From the NCBI GenBank assembly GCA_013397115.1, contig VWZW01004687.1, forward strand, positions 812,917 to 876,916: a stretch of 64,000 nt of DNA, written 5' to 3'. Within the stretch, counting starts at the first letter, position 1; every line of letters begins with the position of its first letter. The DNA comes from Edolisoma coerulescens. Its lineage: Eukaryota; Chordata; Aves; Passeriformes; Campephagidae. The notes beneath the pieces are model-generated. The model searched no databases and had not been told where the DNA came from. It saw only the letters and a list, made by a program, of their open reading frames with translations. A program made the position numbers and the translations under genes. Positions 27,501-39,500 of this stretch are shown piece by piece.

Positions 27501-30500
27501 CCCAATGAATAAAGCAATAGACAATGTAATAATTTTGTCAAACGTTGTGAGAATGGCAGCATTCATTGCAACATATCGCAGGATAAACTTTTCTGTGGTG
27601 AAGAATGACATTGTTTAATCTTGTTTCACATGGATAGGTAAATTCGTATGTAATTAGGTTACTAAGTATCTGACTCCCCTTTTCTCTCCCATCCAGCACC
27701 TTAGCTGTGATGGCTGTTTATGGCTAAGCCTGGCTAGCCACAGCCAGCAGCAGTTTTGAAATTAGGTAGCCTAGCTCCTCCATGGTGTGGAGCCCGAGAT
27801 GTGCCGTGCTGAGGACATAGAGAGGCAGTGAAGCTCCTCCAGTACAAAGCTTCAAGGAATTAAAATAGCCATGGCTGGATATCTTGGGTGAAAATGGGCA
27901 CTTAACTCCATCCAAACCAGGATATTTTCACTTACCTACAGTCTATGTCAGAGGTAGAGCTATGATCTGAAAGACCAGGTTTAGGAGGGCTGGGAAAGGC
28001 TGTCCCTCATCACTGAAGAGAAGGTACACCCACAGGAAGAGATATGCTTGGTAATGGAAACTCCTAACCACAACACCAAGATCTTTGGAGAAGAGGGCAA
28101 CTCTAAAGAATCCACAAGGGTTTTGGTCTTTGAAATTGTCTTGTTTAAAGGCCATGCAATTTTAGTAAACCAACCTGTGCTTTCCTTTGAAGACCTAGGA
28201 TCCTACATCACAGCAGCGGCAAGCTGCAATAGACTTCTGGGGAAAACTTTTGCCAGGTCCAGTCTGAGCTAGTTGTGTTGAATGTCATAAGTAGTTCTCA
28301 GATGGCTCTAAGTCACCTTGAGATCAGCTCAGTTGATTAGAGCATGGTACTGTTAATGCCAAGGTTGTGGGTTTAATCCCTGTGTGGGCCGTGCACTTAG
28401 GAATGTGGGTGGGTTCCAGCTCAGAATATTCTGTGGTTCTGTGAAGTCAGGTAGGAGTGAGTGACGTGCAAATGTGCTTTCATAGAGAGACCAGTGTTTC
28501 CAGAGAATTGTACTGTGACTTGTCAGCACTGAACATGTGTGGCTAATGGAGGAACTTAGAGGGGTACAATTCTGCATGTCAGTGCAACCCAATCAGAAGA
28601 GATTCAGGTTGATGTTGTAGCCCATATGTCTATATTAACAATAGTTTCCTCATTTTACCTGTTGAAGATGATTTATGATTTGGAATAGAGCTTTAACTCA
28701 TGGAATGTACATCACCTCTGTTTTATCATGGGAAAGGACATATTACTGCTATTTTACAGCATAGCTTTTTAGGTCTTAGAAATAGTAAGGCGCTTTGCAA
28801 ATCTAAGCACCAGTCAAGCTTATGGCTATGAGGTTATAAGACAAATCCTGGCTTTCCTTAGGTGCAATTTAAAAAATGATCTGGATACTGCGTGTCCTGC
28901 CTCAGCATCACAGTACTCCAGTATGTCCCCTGATGGAAATGTTTATTACTTCCATTGAAAGTTCTTGGCTGTTAAATCTGTGCAACTCCCTAGATCAAGA
29001 TCCCAGATCATGGCATGAAGAGGGAGGACCAGAGAGAGTTTGCTGAAATCCCTGGCAGAAGGCTGAAAGGAAGGTGCTCATACATCATCCACATGTTTTT
29101 GAATCTTTTTCATCCAAAAGCTGGAGACCTTCCAGTGTTACGAGTGGAAAAAAGTCTGAAACAATTCTCCATAGGGTTTTTTATTTGTGAAGCAGGTACA
29201 GTTTTGATGACACCCTGATTGAATCTGTTTCCAGTTTAGTTTCCTTTCCATATCATCCAGTAATCCTGGTGGCCTACTTGGGAATCAAAAACGTCTTTAT
29301 TCCTGAACATAGCTGTGAGGGCTGTGACCAGAATTTTAAGGGTCCAGGACCCTTGAGTAGCCTGCCAGGGTGACTTATGGAGCTGGTTCGCCCTTCACTT
29401 CCACAGCAAGGTTTGAAAGTTTGGGGCAGATTCTTTCAAGTACCTAATTTTGAAATATCAAAATGTTATGCTTGCCATGCTCTATGTTTAGTCCCATTTA
29501 TAAGTCTGAAACAGTTTCTTGCACTTGGTGTCCAGTTTCTGATAGTGACCGTTATTAGATGCTGAAAGAGATGCTGCAATGTATCTTAAAATGGCAATTT
29601 TAAGAACTTACCTGCCCATGTTTCCTCCTGCCATTGACCAGGAGCATGGAGGCTCTGTGTTTTCTGAAAGACTCAGAAAGTGACATTTTGCCTGTAAGTT
29701 ATATTAAAAAGAAATACATCTTGAAGCCTGAACAGCCTATAGTAATTTTAAAATACTGCTGAAATTGTTGACAGCATTTCTTCCTCTAAAGGAGAACAGT
29801 GTACAGTGTTATTTTTATCTTTATTGTGCAGTGTTTCTGCTTACAAGGAAAACCCTCTGAAGTTTCCAGGTGCACAAAATACACTATTTGTGTAGTGATT
29901 TGAAACCTAAGCAGTTGCTGCATTTTGCTGCTTTCAGTGGTGGAACTAAAGCTGAATTAATGCAGTATAAGTATTTTTTCTGAATACTGAAGTGAATGGA
30001 TTAGGTCAGTCTTTTGCTCCCTTTGTGTTTCCTCTCTAAAGATTTTAGAGATCTGTGTTTGCTGTAGTTGTCTGAATCAGTTTTCCAAGCAAACATTTGT
30101 AGTACAGAATTTATTACTGGTTGTGGGACTGTGGAGATAGTTTTTTGTTTTTTTTTTTTCCTCCTCAATATGTGAATTTTGCAAATAATAGTTACTGTGG
30201 GATTTATCTAACCACTTGCTGCTAAGGAGCAGAGTTTCAATGTCTGATGGAGCATTTTAGGCATACAGAGAATTGTTTACAATCAATTCAGTAGGGAACA
30301 TGGCTGGAATAAATTTAAATAGTGAACACAGTTCTGAAAACCATTATGTGAAAAGGACTGCAGCAAAATCTATTTTTTCAAAATTGCAGTTTCATAAAAA
30401 CAAAAAATGTGTTTACAAAAAAATTACTTAAAAGTGATAAAAATTTGTGGTCTGGAAGCATTTTTTAGTATAGGCAGTTTTACCTTTTGTGGTAGCTTCT

Positions 30501-33500
30501 GTGATTTTTTTGCGCTGCAATATAGCTCTCTTTTTACTTGTGAAAATGCTCTTTTTCTTCATTCTCTTATTTCAAAACATAAGATGGAAATGTGCAGGTT
30601 ATTTTGGTTTAATCAGGCATATTTAGTGATTTCTTTTTGCTTATTTTATCCATGAGATATAATTTACTAAAACAGGTAACATGGAAACTCAAGCTGTAAC
30701 AACTCAGTTATGCTTCTTCAGCTAGGATTCAGCAAGTCTGATTGAGGATGGGACCAAAAAGGATGGAGTCTGCATACTCCTGTTGTGGACAGGGACTGGT
30801 CCAGTGACCATCTGGACCTAGAGAGAGAATTGCAGAGCATTAGATAATCAGTTCTTTCATGTGCTGCTAGAGGATCTGCAGCAGCTGAGCAAGTGTTGCT
30901 GTGCTGCTGGAGCCTGGGTTTCAGTGGTACAAGATACGTGAGTGGACAGCACAAACCAACCCTTCCACCCCCTTGCCTTTTATACTTACAGCCAGGCCTA
31001 TGGGAAGCAGGGCAGAACCATCTTAAAAGGAATGGGTACTGCAGGATATAGTAAGGAAGGAAAGAGATATTGTAGGGGCATGGAATGGAGTGGAATCGAA
31101 CAGAGCATTTCAGTTGGAAGGGACCTACCAACAATCATTTGTCCAGCTGACTGACTGCTTTGGGGCTGATCAGGAGCTAAAATCTGTTACTAAGGGCATT
31201 GTCCAAATGCCTGTTAAACACACTGACGAGTCTGGCAACTCCCTAGGAAACCTTCACGAGTGTTTGACCTCCCTCTCCGTAAAGAGATTTGTTCCTTCCT
31301 GGGATCCAGTGTAAACTTCCCCTGGTGAAGCTTTGAACTGTTGACATGTGTCCTGTCACTGGATACCAGAGAGAAAAGATCCCCTCCTCAGGAAGCTGTA
31401 GAGCAATGAAGTTGCTCCTCAGCCTCCTTTTCTCCAAACTAGAGAAGCCCCAAGTCCTTAGCTGCCCCTCATAGGTCATTCCNACTGACGAGTCTGGCAA
31501 CTCCCTAGGAAACCTTCACGAGTGTTTGACCTCCCTCTCCGTAAAGAGATTTGTTCCTTCCTGGGATCCAGTGTAAACTTCCCCTGGTGAAGCTTTGAAC
31601 TGTTGACATGTGTCCTGTCACTGGATACCAGAGAGAAAAGATCCCCTCCTCAGGAAGCTGTAGAGCAATGAAGTTGCTCCTCAGCCTCCTTTTCTCCAAA
31701 CTAGAGAAGCCCCAAGTCCTTAGCTGCCCCTCATAGGTCATTCCTTCCAGCCCTCTCACCAGCTTTGTTGCCGTTATCTGGACACATTCAAGGACCTTCA
31801 CGTCCTTCTTAAATTGTGGTGCCCAGAAGTGCGCACAGTGCTCCAGGTGAGGCTGCACCAGTGCTGAACACAGTGAGATAATCACCTTCTTGAGCAGCTG
31901 GTGATGCTGTATTTGATGTACCCCGGGATGGGGTTTGCCCTGTTGGCCTCCAGGACATGCTGCTGACTCTTTCTGTGCCTGCTTTCAGCCAGCACCCCCA
32001 GATCCCTTTCTGCAGAGAGGCTCTCCAGCCACTCCTCTCCCAGTTTGTACTTGGGCCTGGCATTAGTCCGTCCCAGCTGCAGAATCTCGTATTTTGACTT
32101 ATTTAACTTCATGCCATTAATCACTGTCCGGTGCTCCAGTCTGTGTAGATCCCTCTGCAAGGCCTCTTGGCCCTCCAAAGGGTCAGCAGCACCTCCCAGT
32201 TCGGGATCATCAGCAAATGTGCTAATGGTGGATTCAACTCCTGCCTGCAGGCTGTTGGTAAATGTATTGAACAGAACTGGCCCTGGAATTGATCCCTGGG
32301 GAGCACCACTGGTGACCAGTTGCCAGCCAGATGTAGCCCCATTCACTACAACCCTTTGAGCTCTGCCCTTCAGGCAGTTCTTCACCCAGCACAGCCTGCA
32401 GCCACTCATCCCACAGCTGGGCAAGTTGTCCTGAAGGATGCTGTGAGGAACAGTATCAAAAGCATTACTAAAATCCAGAAAAAACACATCCATCACCTTT
32501 TCTTCATCCACTGGATGGGTGACTTTACCATAGAAGGATATCAAGTTAGTTAAATAGGACTTTCTTTTTGTGAACCCATGTTCTGTCAATCTCTGAAATA
32601 GGAATATTTGATTTCCTAAAGTGGACCATTCTTTTATACACAGTATTACACTAATGGTAACTAAATTAGAGTGTTGTATTTTGTTCTTTCATTACAATTT
32701 TTGTTCTTTGCTTTTCTGTTTGCCTACCATTAGTTAGACCTTTTTTTAATTTATATGTTAAATAATTTTGATTTGGTTTAAAGGAAATGTTACCAAATAG
32801 GAAAAATTTTATGCAAGCCAAGTATGCTTTCCATCCAGAATACCAAAATAGTGTATTCTTGCATAATTTGACTGAAAATGTACAAAAAGCAGTAATTTTC
32901 TTACTAATATGTGACTTAGGCAGAAGTTCCTGGCTTTGTTGCCGAAGAGGTCCCTAAAAGTTTTAGGGTGCAGAACTTCTTGATTAAAGAGGCATCATTT
33001 ACTTTGTGATTTTTTGTGTAAATAAATAATGAAACATTAATTTTATTGATGTAAGACTCTGACCTTTTATTTCCTCAGCCATCATGTATGTAATGGGAGC
33101 GCTTGGACCTGCAGCTGGATACTTATTAGGAGGACTTCTTATTGGTTTCTATGTTGATCCTAGGACAACTGTGTATATCGACCAGAGCGATCCCCGATTC
33201 ATTGGAAACTGGTAAGGATCAAGCATTTTTCAAAACTGTTGTCACAATTGCCGGTAGGGATTTAAGACAGGTGGGAAGATTTTATCCCTTGAGGACTTGT
33301 TTAAGGTTGTAGGAGGTGGAGGAAGATGATGTTTCTGTTGATTACTACACACTAGGCTCTGACAGAGAGGAAGAGTTTGCCACAGGAGTGCACAGGAACA
33401 GTGCATGGAAGACCCCCCTACGTTTGGTTGTTCCAGGACTGTCCCTGACCACAGTGGGCACTGACTGACAGTGCTCAGCACAGGGATGGCAGGGCAGCCT

Positions 33501-36500
33501 GTTGGTATTGCAGGAGGCTGTGGAGGATCCCTGCTGCCCAGAACCAACCCCTTCCTACTGGAAGGTAGATTAATCTCTTCTTGGTTTTCCAGAAGAAGAG
33601 GAAGCACAAAACATGGAACTCTGCTGCCCAGATGAGAAACAGTAGACTTTACTGATCGTATTTCAGGTGAAGGCGATAGGATGAGGTCAGAACATGCCCT
33701 TTCCAGTCTTTGTTTCTCAGGGTGATGGTTTGTGTTTAGGCAGCAGATGCTGTAAACCATCACATTATTCTCTAGTAAGGAGTAGGCTTCCAGCAGCACT
33801 GAGATGTAGCAGCTGTAATTGTTAGCTGATGTCTTCAGGCAGCCTTTGAGATGTGGCCTCCTTGGAAATGTCTCTGAGGAAGCAGATCTTGAGGAGACTT
33901 TAACTGCCTTTTCTCAGATAAATCATAAATCTGCCTTGAAGTTTTCATGCAAGCCCAGAAAAAAAGTGAAGTTGATTATCCCAGGAAGAGACCTCTGCTT
34001 TGTAGGTGTAAGGTGCAGTGTCAGTTCTCATGCCCTGGGTTAGTGTTTGTCACTGTGCCATTGCAGTCTGTATCTGTTTCTGTTTTTTCTGCCGTGATCC
34101 TTCCTGACAGTTTGATACGAAAAAATTCTCTCTTTGGAGTCTTCTTAAACCTTTAAAGATTTAGTCTTGCTTTATTTCTCTTAGACCAAGAGCATTGCTG
34201 CACAGGACTGTTTTGTTGAATTTTTAGTGAGAGAAAGGCAAAGCTGAGTGCTGAGTGTGGCCTTGGGGTTAACAACTCCATGCTCTGATTTATCTACCAG
34301 CTTATCTCACTGAAGAGATCTGTTACGTGAGCATGCAGCAATGTCAAAATTTGGACTATTCTAGGATAAAAGATTTGAAATCAAAGCAAAATATGACACA
34401 TTCTTTGTAAAATTCTTACAGTTCATGTTTTTTTAATGACATGTCAGAAACAGGCCCATAAATATATTTGTTAATTGAAATCAGTGGGGCTGTATAAATG
34501 TGGGATAAATTTTTGACTTTATCTATAATACAACCACTGAGATAACTGAGTTTTAACTCAAGCAGCTCCAGCAAAAGTAAAATAGCCAAAGCAGCAAAGT
34601 CCGTAAATTCATTCAAAGTTTTCTATCATGTTGATTGAATCTGTAGAATTAAATCTGTAAAATTCCCTGAAGGGTATTCCAGGTCTGTCTATTTCTCTTT
34701 AATTTTTGACTAAGTCAGTTCTTTCTCTCTTAAATTTTTAAGGAGTATCAACTGCTATCAGATCTCTGATAATTTGTTGCACAGTCTGTGGTGGCCTCTC
34801 ATAAAAGTTAAAAATGGCATTTGTGTCTTATTCTCATTTCTCTTTCTGAAGCTATGTCTACCTGTTAAAAGCAAGACTCCCATCGTGTTAGGGTTAAACC
34901 TTTGTCCCTTGCTACTCACTGACTGCCTGGTTACAGAGAATTCTGGAAGTGTAGAGTTTCATTCCACTGAAATGTATTTTCTGGGACTGTGACATTTTCT
35001 CCTTGCAGGGAAGTGCTGCGTAGTCAAGTTTATTTTTATTTATGCAATCTAACAATTTGAAATGTAAGAGTAGCCCAACACTTACTTCAGCTGACACACT
35101 TTAAAAGTGTGGTTCAGTTGAGATAAGTTAATGGGAAGTCATATATGAAATTTCTGAGTCTTGTTTTCTTTGAAGTGAATTAGTGTCTTTGATTCCTATC
35201 TTTTCTTTATTATAGCTGTAAGGTTCCTAATGTAACTTATCGCGGGACCCAATTTAACAGTTTCCATTGTTAAAGGAGGCAATGCTTACAGACAGAATAG
35301 TGAGTATAGCAGCTATGATATATGGCTAAAATAAAAGCATTATAGCCTATTTTTTCCTTAAGCTGTTCCTTTCTAGGAGGTATATTGCAGGACACGTAAT
35401 TTGGTTTATCTCTCATGCAGCATGGTAAAGTAAAATGGTTATTTTTCAGGGTCATTTCTGATCTGATTATTCTTTGAGTTTCACAGGACTTGGATTTCTG
35501 CTCCTGGGTTTTGCACACCTGGGTTTTGCACACCTGGGCTTTCTGTAGGTGCTCTGGGCTAAATGACAAGCCAGCTGTCTATGCCAGCCCATCAAATGTT
35601 TGAAACTGTTTCTTATTCAAATGTGGTAACTGTAGGGATATGTGTTAGAAATCATTCATCATGTTGTTGTCTTTGAGAACTGTTAATATGCTATATAGGG
35701 ACCTCATTAGTTGTGGAGTAGCCCTTGGCGGTCTGTCAGGTGCTTTGAATCAAATTTTCTTTTTCTGACGCTTTTCTGAATGTTTTCCTAGTTCAGAATC
35801 TGTTTAATACTTGGATCTTTCTATATAGTCTTTCATCAGCATTCCACACAAGAAGTTTAAAGGAATTCCTTCAGCATTGTCTGGTCCTTCCTTAGCTTTA
35901 ATTGCTTTATTTGAGGTCCTAGGGCTTGTGCGGATGCCTTTGAGGTATTCTTCTGCATATTTTCTTTGACTTTAGAAGACAGAAAATCAAGGGCTTTTTA
36001 AATTAATATAGCTCCTGTTCTGACCTCTCAGTTTCCCATTGTAGGTGTCCTTATTATTTCTGATACTGTCTTTTGTCTGTTTTCCAATTCTTTGATATTT
36101 CTCCAGGAAGTTGTGAAGTGTAGATGTTGAGATAATTGCATCCAGTGCTGCATTTGTGACATCTCCAGCATTTGCTATGCTGTCATAATGGTCCCTTTGG
36201 ATCTGAATTTCATCTCATGCTGCATTACAGGCCCTGTCTCCTTTGCTGTTTCCTCCTGAGTGGGTGGTTGCAGATTTCTGCGTATTATTGCCACAGATTG
36301 TTTCTTTGATCAGTGCCTTTGCAGCTTCTGCCTTTGAGATCCTGCTACATTTTTAGACAGACTCCGGATTTATTCCGTCTGACAGTGCTGACTAATCCTC
36401 CTAAAAGTCTGCTTTCTAATCCATGTATGTTATCAGCTAAAATGAATGAATAGAGGATTTTCTGTTTACATAATATCAAAATTAGTCAAAACTTTCAGTC

Positions 36501-39500
36501 ACTTATATTTGCCTTGCAAAAGCTTCCCATAAGCTTCTAATAAAAATAGTGTTACACATGGCTGTTTATTTGTTGTTTGCATGTGTGTAATCATTTACCA
36601 TACAAAGCACTGGATATGAATTTGTCTTCATTGAAAAACAAAGTTTGCAATATCTTTGCATTACAAATATGAGGCCAAATGCTTTTTGTTTCTTGTGCAA
36701 TCCTGTCTACTCAGAATTTAAAATGTTTAAAATCTGAACAAATACATAATTAATAGTGTAAAGGCTGTACAAAAATATGTAAAAATTTTTCTCGTATTGA
36801 GTTTGCATGGCAAGGTTTTGGTAGCAGGAAGGCTACAGTGGTGGCTTCTGTGAGAAGCTGCCAGAAGCTTCCCCTTTGCCTGAGAGAGCCGATGTCAGCT
36901 GGCTCCAAGAGGAAGCTGGCCAAGGTTGAGACCATCAGTGGTGGTGGTAGCACCTTTGGGATAACATATTTAAGAAGGGAAAAAAAAAAAAAGACAGATG
37001 TAACACCAGCAGCAGTCAGAAGAGAGTGAGAATATGAGAATATGCAATAGAAACAGCTCTGCAGACCCCCACGTCAGTGAAGAAGAAGGAGGAGGAGGTG
37101 GAGGTGCTCCAGGTGCCTGAGCAGAGAGTCCCCTGCAGCTAGTGGGAGCCTTTCGTTACATTTTCTCTCCCCTGTCCTGCCAAGGATGGGGAGTGGTAAG
37201 AGTGGCTTTGGTGGGCACCTGGCATCCAGACAGGGGTCAATGGACTGTGATTCTGGAAGTTTGATTTGAAATGAAAAAGCTTTCATTGTTGTGGTTGAAT
37301 ATTATAGTAACATGATTGACTTCACTGGAACTTCCGAACACTAGTGTAGATTTGTGTGGTGGGTTGGCTTCGGCTGGCTGCCAGGTGCCCACCAAACTGC
37401 TATCTCACTCCCCTTCCTCAGCAAAACGGGGAGAAAATATAATGAAAAGCTCTTAGATCGAGATAAGGACAGGGAAAATCCTCACTAATTACTATCATGG
37501 GCCAAGCAGACTTGACTTAGGTAAATTAATTTATCACCAATTAATAACAGAGTAGGATAGAAAGAATTAAAAGAGAAACCTGCAGGCACTTCCTGCCTGC
37601 TCCTTCCTTCTCCCAAAGCTCAGCTTCACTCCTGCCTCTTCCACACCCTCTGCTGGAGTGATATAGGGGGCTGTGGAAAGGGGGTTGTGGTCAGTTCATA
37701 ACACCTTGTCTCTGTTGCTCCTTCTCTGCTTCAGTCTTTTATTAACTGTTCCAGCGCGGGTCCTTTCCTTGGGGTGCAGTCCTCCAGGAACAGAATGCTC
37801 CAGCATGCAGCATCCCCCATGGGTGACATGTCCTGACCAAAAACCTGCTCCTGTGGGGGTTTTTCTCCACAGGCCACAATTCCTACTCAAGCCTGCTCCA
37901 GCATGGTTTCTCCACAGGCTGGAGGTGGATATCATGGTCTTGTTCTGGGCCTGCAGATGAATCTCTGCACCTGGAGCCTCTTCTCCTCTTCTTCTCTCAT
38001 CTTGGGTCTGCAGGGCTGTTTCTTCTGTATTTTCTCACTCCCTTCACACAGTTGCTGTGCAGTGTTTTCTCCCCTTTCTTAAATAAGTGAACACTGAGGT
38101 GCCACAGGCATTCTGATGGGCTCAGCATTTAGTCGTGGTGGATCTGTTTTAAAACTGGCTGGAGCTGTCTCTGTCCAGCATGGGACAGCTCACGGTGTCT
38201 TCTCACAGAAGCACCCCTGCAGTCCCCAGCGTGCTACCAAAACCTTGCCATGTAAACCTGGTACAATGAGATGAATCTGTAGTGAAAACTGCACTTCCAG
38301 TATGTAAGAAGAACTCTGTGGGTGGATTCTGAGGTTGTCCTTCTTTATGGATCCAGCTATGTTAGGTTGTGTTTCCCTTAGTCTTTCACTGTTAGAACTC
38401 AGAGGAGAAATCACGTTATCTGACGCGCTCTCAGTGTTCTGGCTGCTGACTCTAGTTAACTCTAGAGTGCTTTCTAGTACGGTCCTTTTGCCCATCTGTG
38501 GTGCTGTGCTGAAGTCCATGAAGCTTTTTGGCTGCAGGGAGGACAACATACCTGCAGCTGAAGAGCTCTGTTCTGTATCCCACACATTGTCTCTTCTGTG
38601 GCTATGTCCCAGGTCATTCCCTGAGAGCCAAGGGATCATTTTAGGCTTGTTTTTGTATCCCAAATTTAAAAGACAGAGAGAGAGAGAGAAGGAAGTTCTT
38701 TGTCAAGGCTGTTTCACGTTGCGGTCACAACCCAACCTTTTTGGGGGCATAAACCCTGTCATGAATTGTAGCACATCAGTTGTTTACAATCAGGCTTCAG
38801 GAACTCTTCAGTTGTGAAGGGAGAATTGGACAGTCAGGACAGTGAGAGATAGGCATTGGAAAGCAGAACAGATTTAGCCCTGGTGTATCTATCAGGACAT
38901 TTTATCTTCTTGTGCCATGGATAATTTTTCTGTGTTCTCCAGAGGAATATGGTATTGCTTTACTGGGAATTATCCATGAAAGGCTAAGTCAAAGTGAGTA
39001 TCTACTTCTCAGCACTTGGTACTGAATAATTACCAAAACTGAAAATTTGTGGGAACTTAAAGCTGACACTATTTAATAAAATTTGGTGGGTTCTGGATAA
39101 ATACCTTCCAGTAAATAAGCCAACAAAAGCATCTTCTGATTAAGGAATTTAGTGAAGTAAAGGCTCTCCCCCACTCCAGTTCTTTACTCTTAGTGTCAGT
39201 TTTTCATATTTTGCAAATGTGTCTTTCCAGCCAGTGCAGCCGCTGAAAGTCATTTTGATTTTTGATTTCATGTAATGTATTTGCTTTTATTTCCATTCCT
39301 ATTTTCCTGGCATTAGGTGGAGTGGATTTCTCCTTTGTGCCATTGCAATGCTCCTTGTGATATTTCCCATGTTTACCTTTCCGAAAAAGCTCCCTCCTCG
39401 ACATAAAAAAAAGAAAAAGAAGATGAATTCTGATGATGTTTCAAGTGATGATGATGTGATGAAAGAGAAAACAAGTAGCAAAACAGAAACAGACAGTTCA

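Larger units (their letters stand above)
31078..32590 (-). mobile_element. CR1 LINE remnant with reverse transcriptase C-terminal part
   Basis: Minus-strand reading gives the end of CR1 ORF2. The open frame 31882-32589 carries recognisable reverse transcriptase features: FLDFSNAFDTVPH (domain A), SGAPQGSIPGPVLFN (domain B) and STFADDPELGG (the catalytic F/YADD box, intact). The frame shifts near 31885, and the C-terminal tail (HLEHCAHFWAPQFKKDV, then LEKRRLRS) continues in another frame. The 3' tail, complement of ATTC-type units, is at about 31078-31100. The element is 5'-truncated and inactive. About 261 bases of it appear twice around an N (31483), which inflates its apparent length. Confidence 0.9.
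567..33078 (+). other. SLCO5A1: SLCO5A1 intron after first visible exon (32.5 kb)
   Basis: This intron runs from donor GTAAGG to acceptor TTCCTCAG. It is mostly AT-rich unique sequence with no gene I can recognise. It contains a CR1 fragment (5665-6260), a solo LTR (16920-17258), a CR1-tailed SINE (28317-28445), a possible LTR (30696-31080), a longer CR1 remnant (31078-32590) and two single-N sites (22995, 31483). GC-rich patches that are open in several frames occur at about 10060-10490, 14725-15147 and 19500-19840; I could not assign them. No other content was recognised in 567-5664, 6261-16913, 17265-22994, 22996-28316 or 28446-30695 apart from short repeats listed separately. Confidence 0.9.
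33212..39316 (+). other. SLCO5A1: SLCO5A1 intron between TM5 and TM6 exons (6.1 kb)
   Basis: Runs from donor GTAAGG to acceptor GGCATTAG. It contains an antisense open frame (33242-33799), a short 15-bp tandem repeat (35504-35541), two divergent LTRs (36793-37249, 37355-38265) and a GA-rich microsatellite (38674-38689). Nothing was recognised in 33800-36790 or 38700-39316. Confidence 0.9.

Noticed and set aside
28317..28384. Possible functional tRNA-Ile gene
   Set aside because: The anticodon loop and acceptor stem are decayed and the sequence is fused to a CR1 tail, so it is a SINE head.
31243..31500. Two separate genes with identical C-terminal peptides
   Set aside because: The identity comes from the 261-base assembly duplication across the N at 31483.
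31882..32589. Protein-coding host gene on the minus strand
   Set aside because: The product is CR1 reverse transcriptase C-terminal sequence with a downstream frameshift and CR1 tail.
38190..38817. Retroviral internal region after the + LTR
   Set aside because: No primer-binding site, gag or pol motif is visible, and the open frames on both strands show no retroviral similarity.
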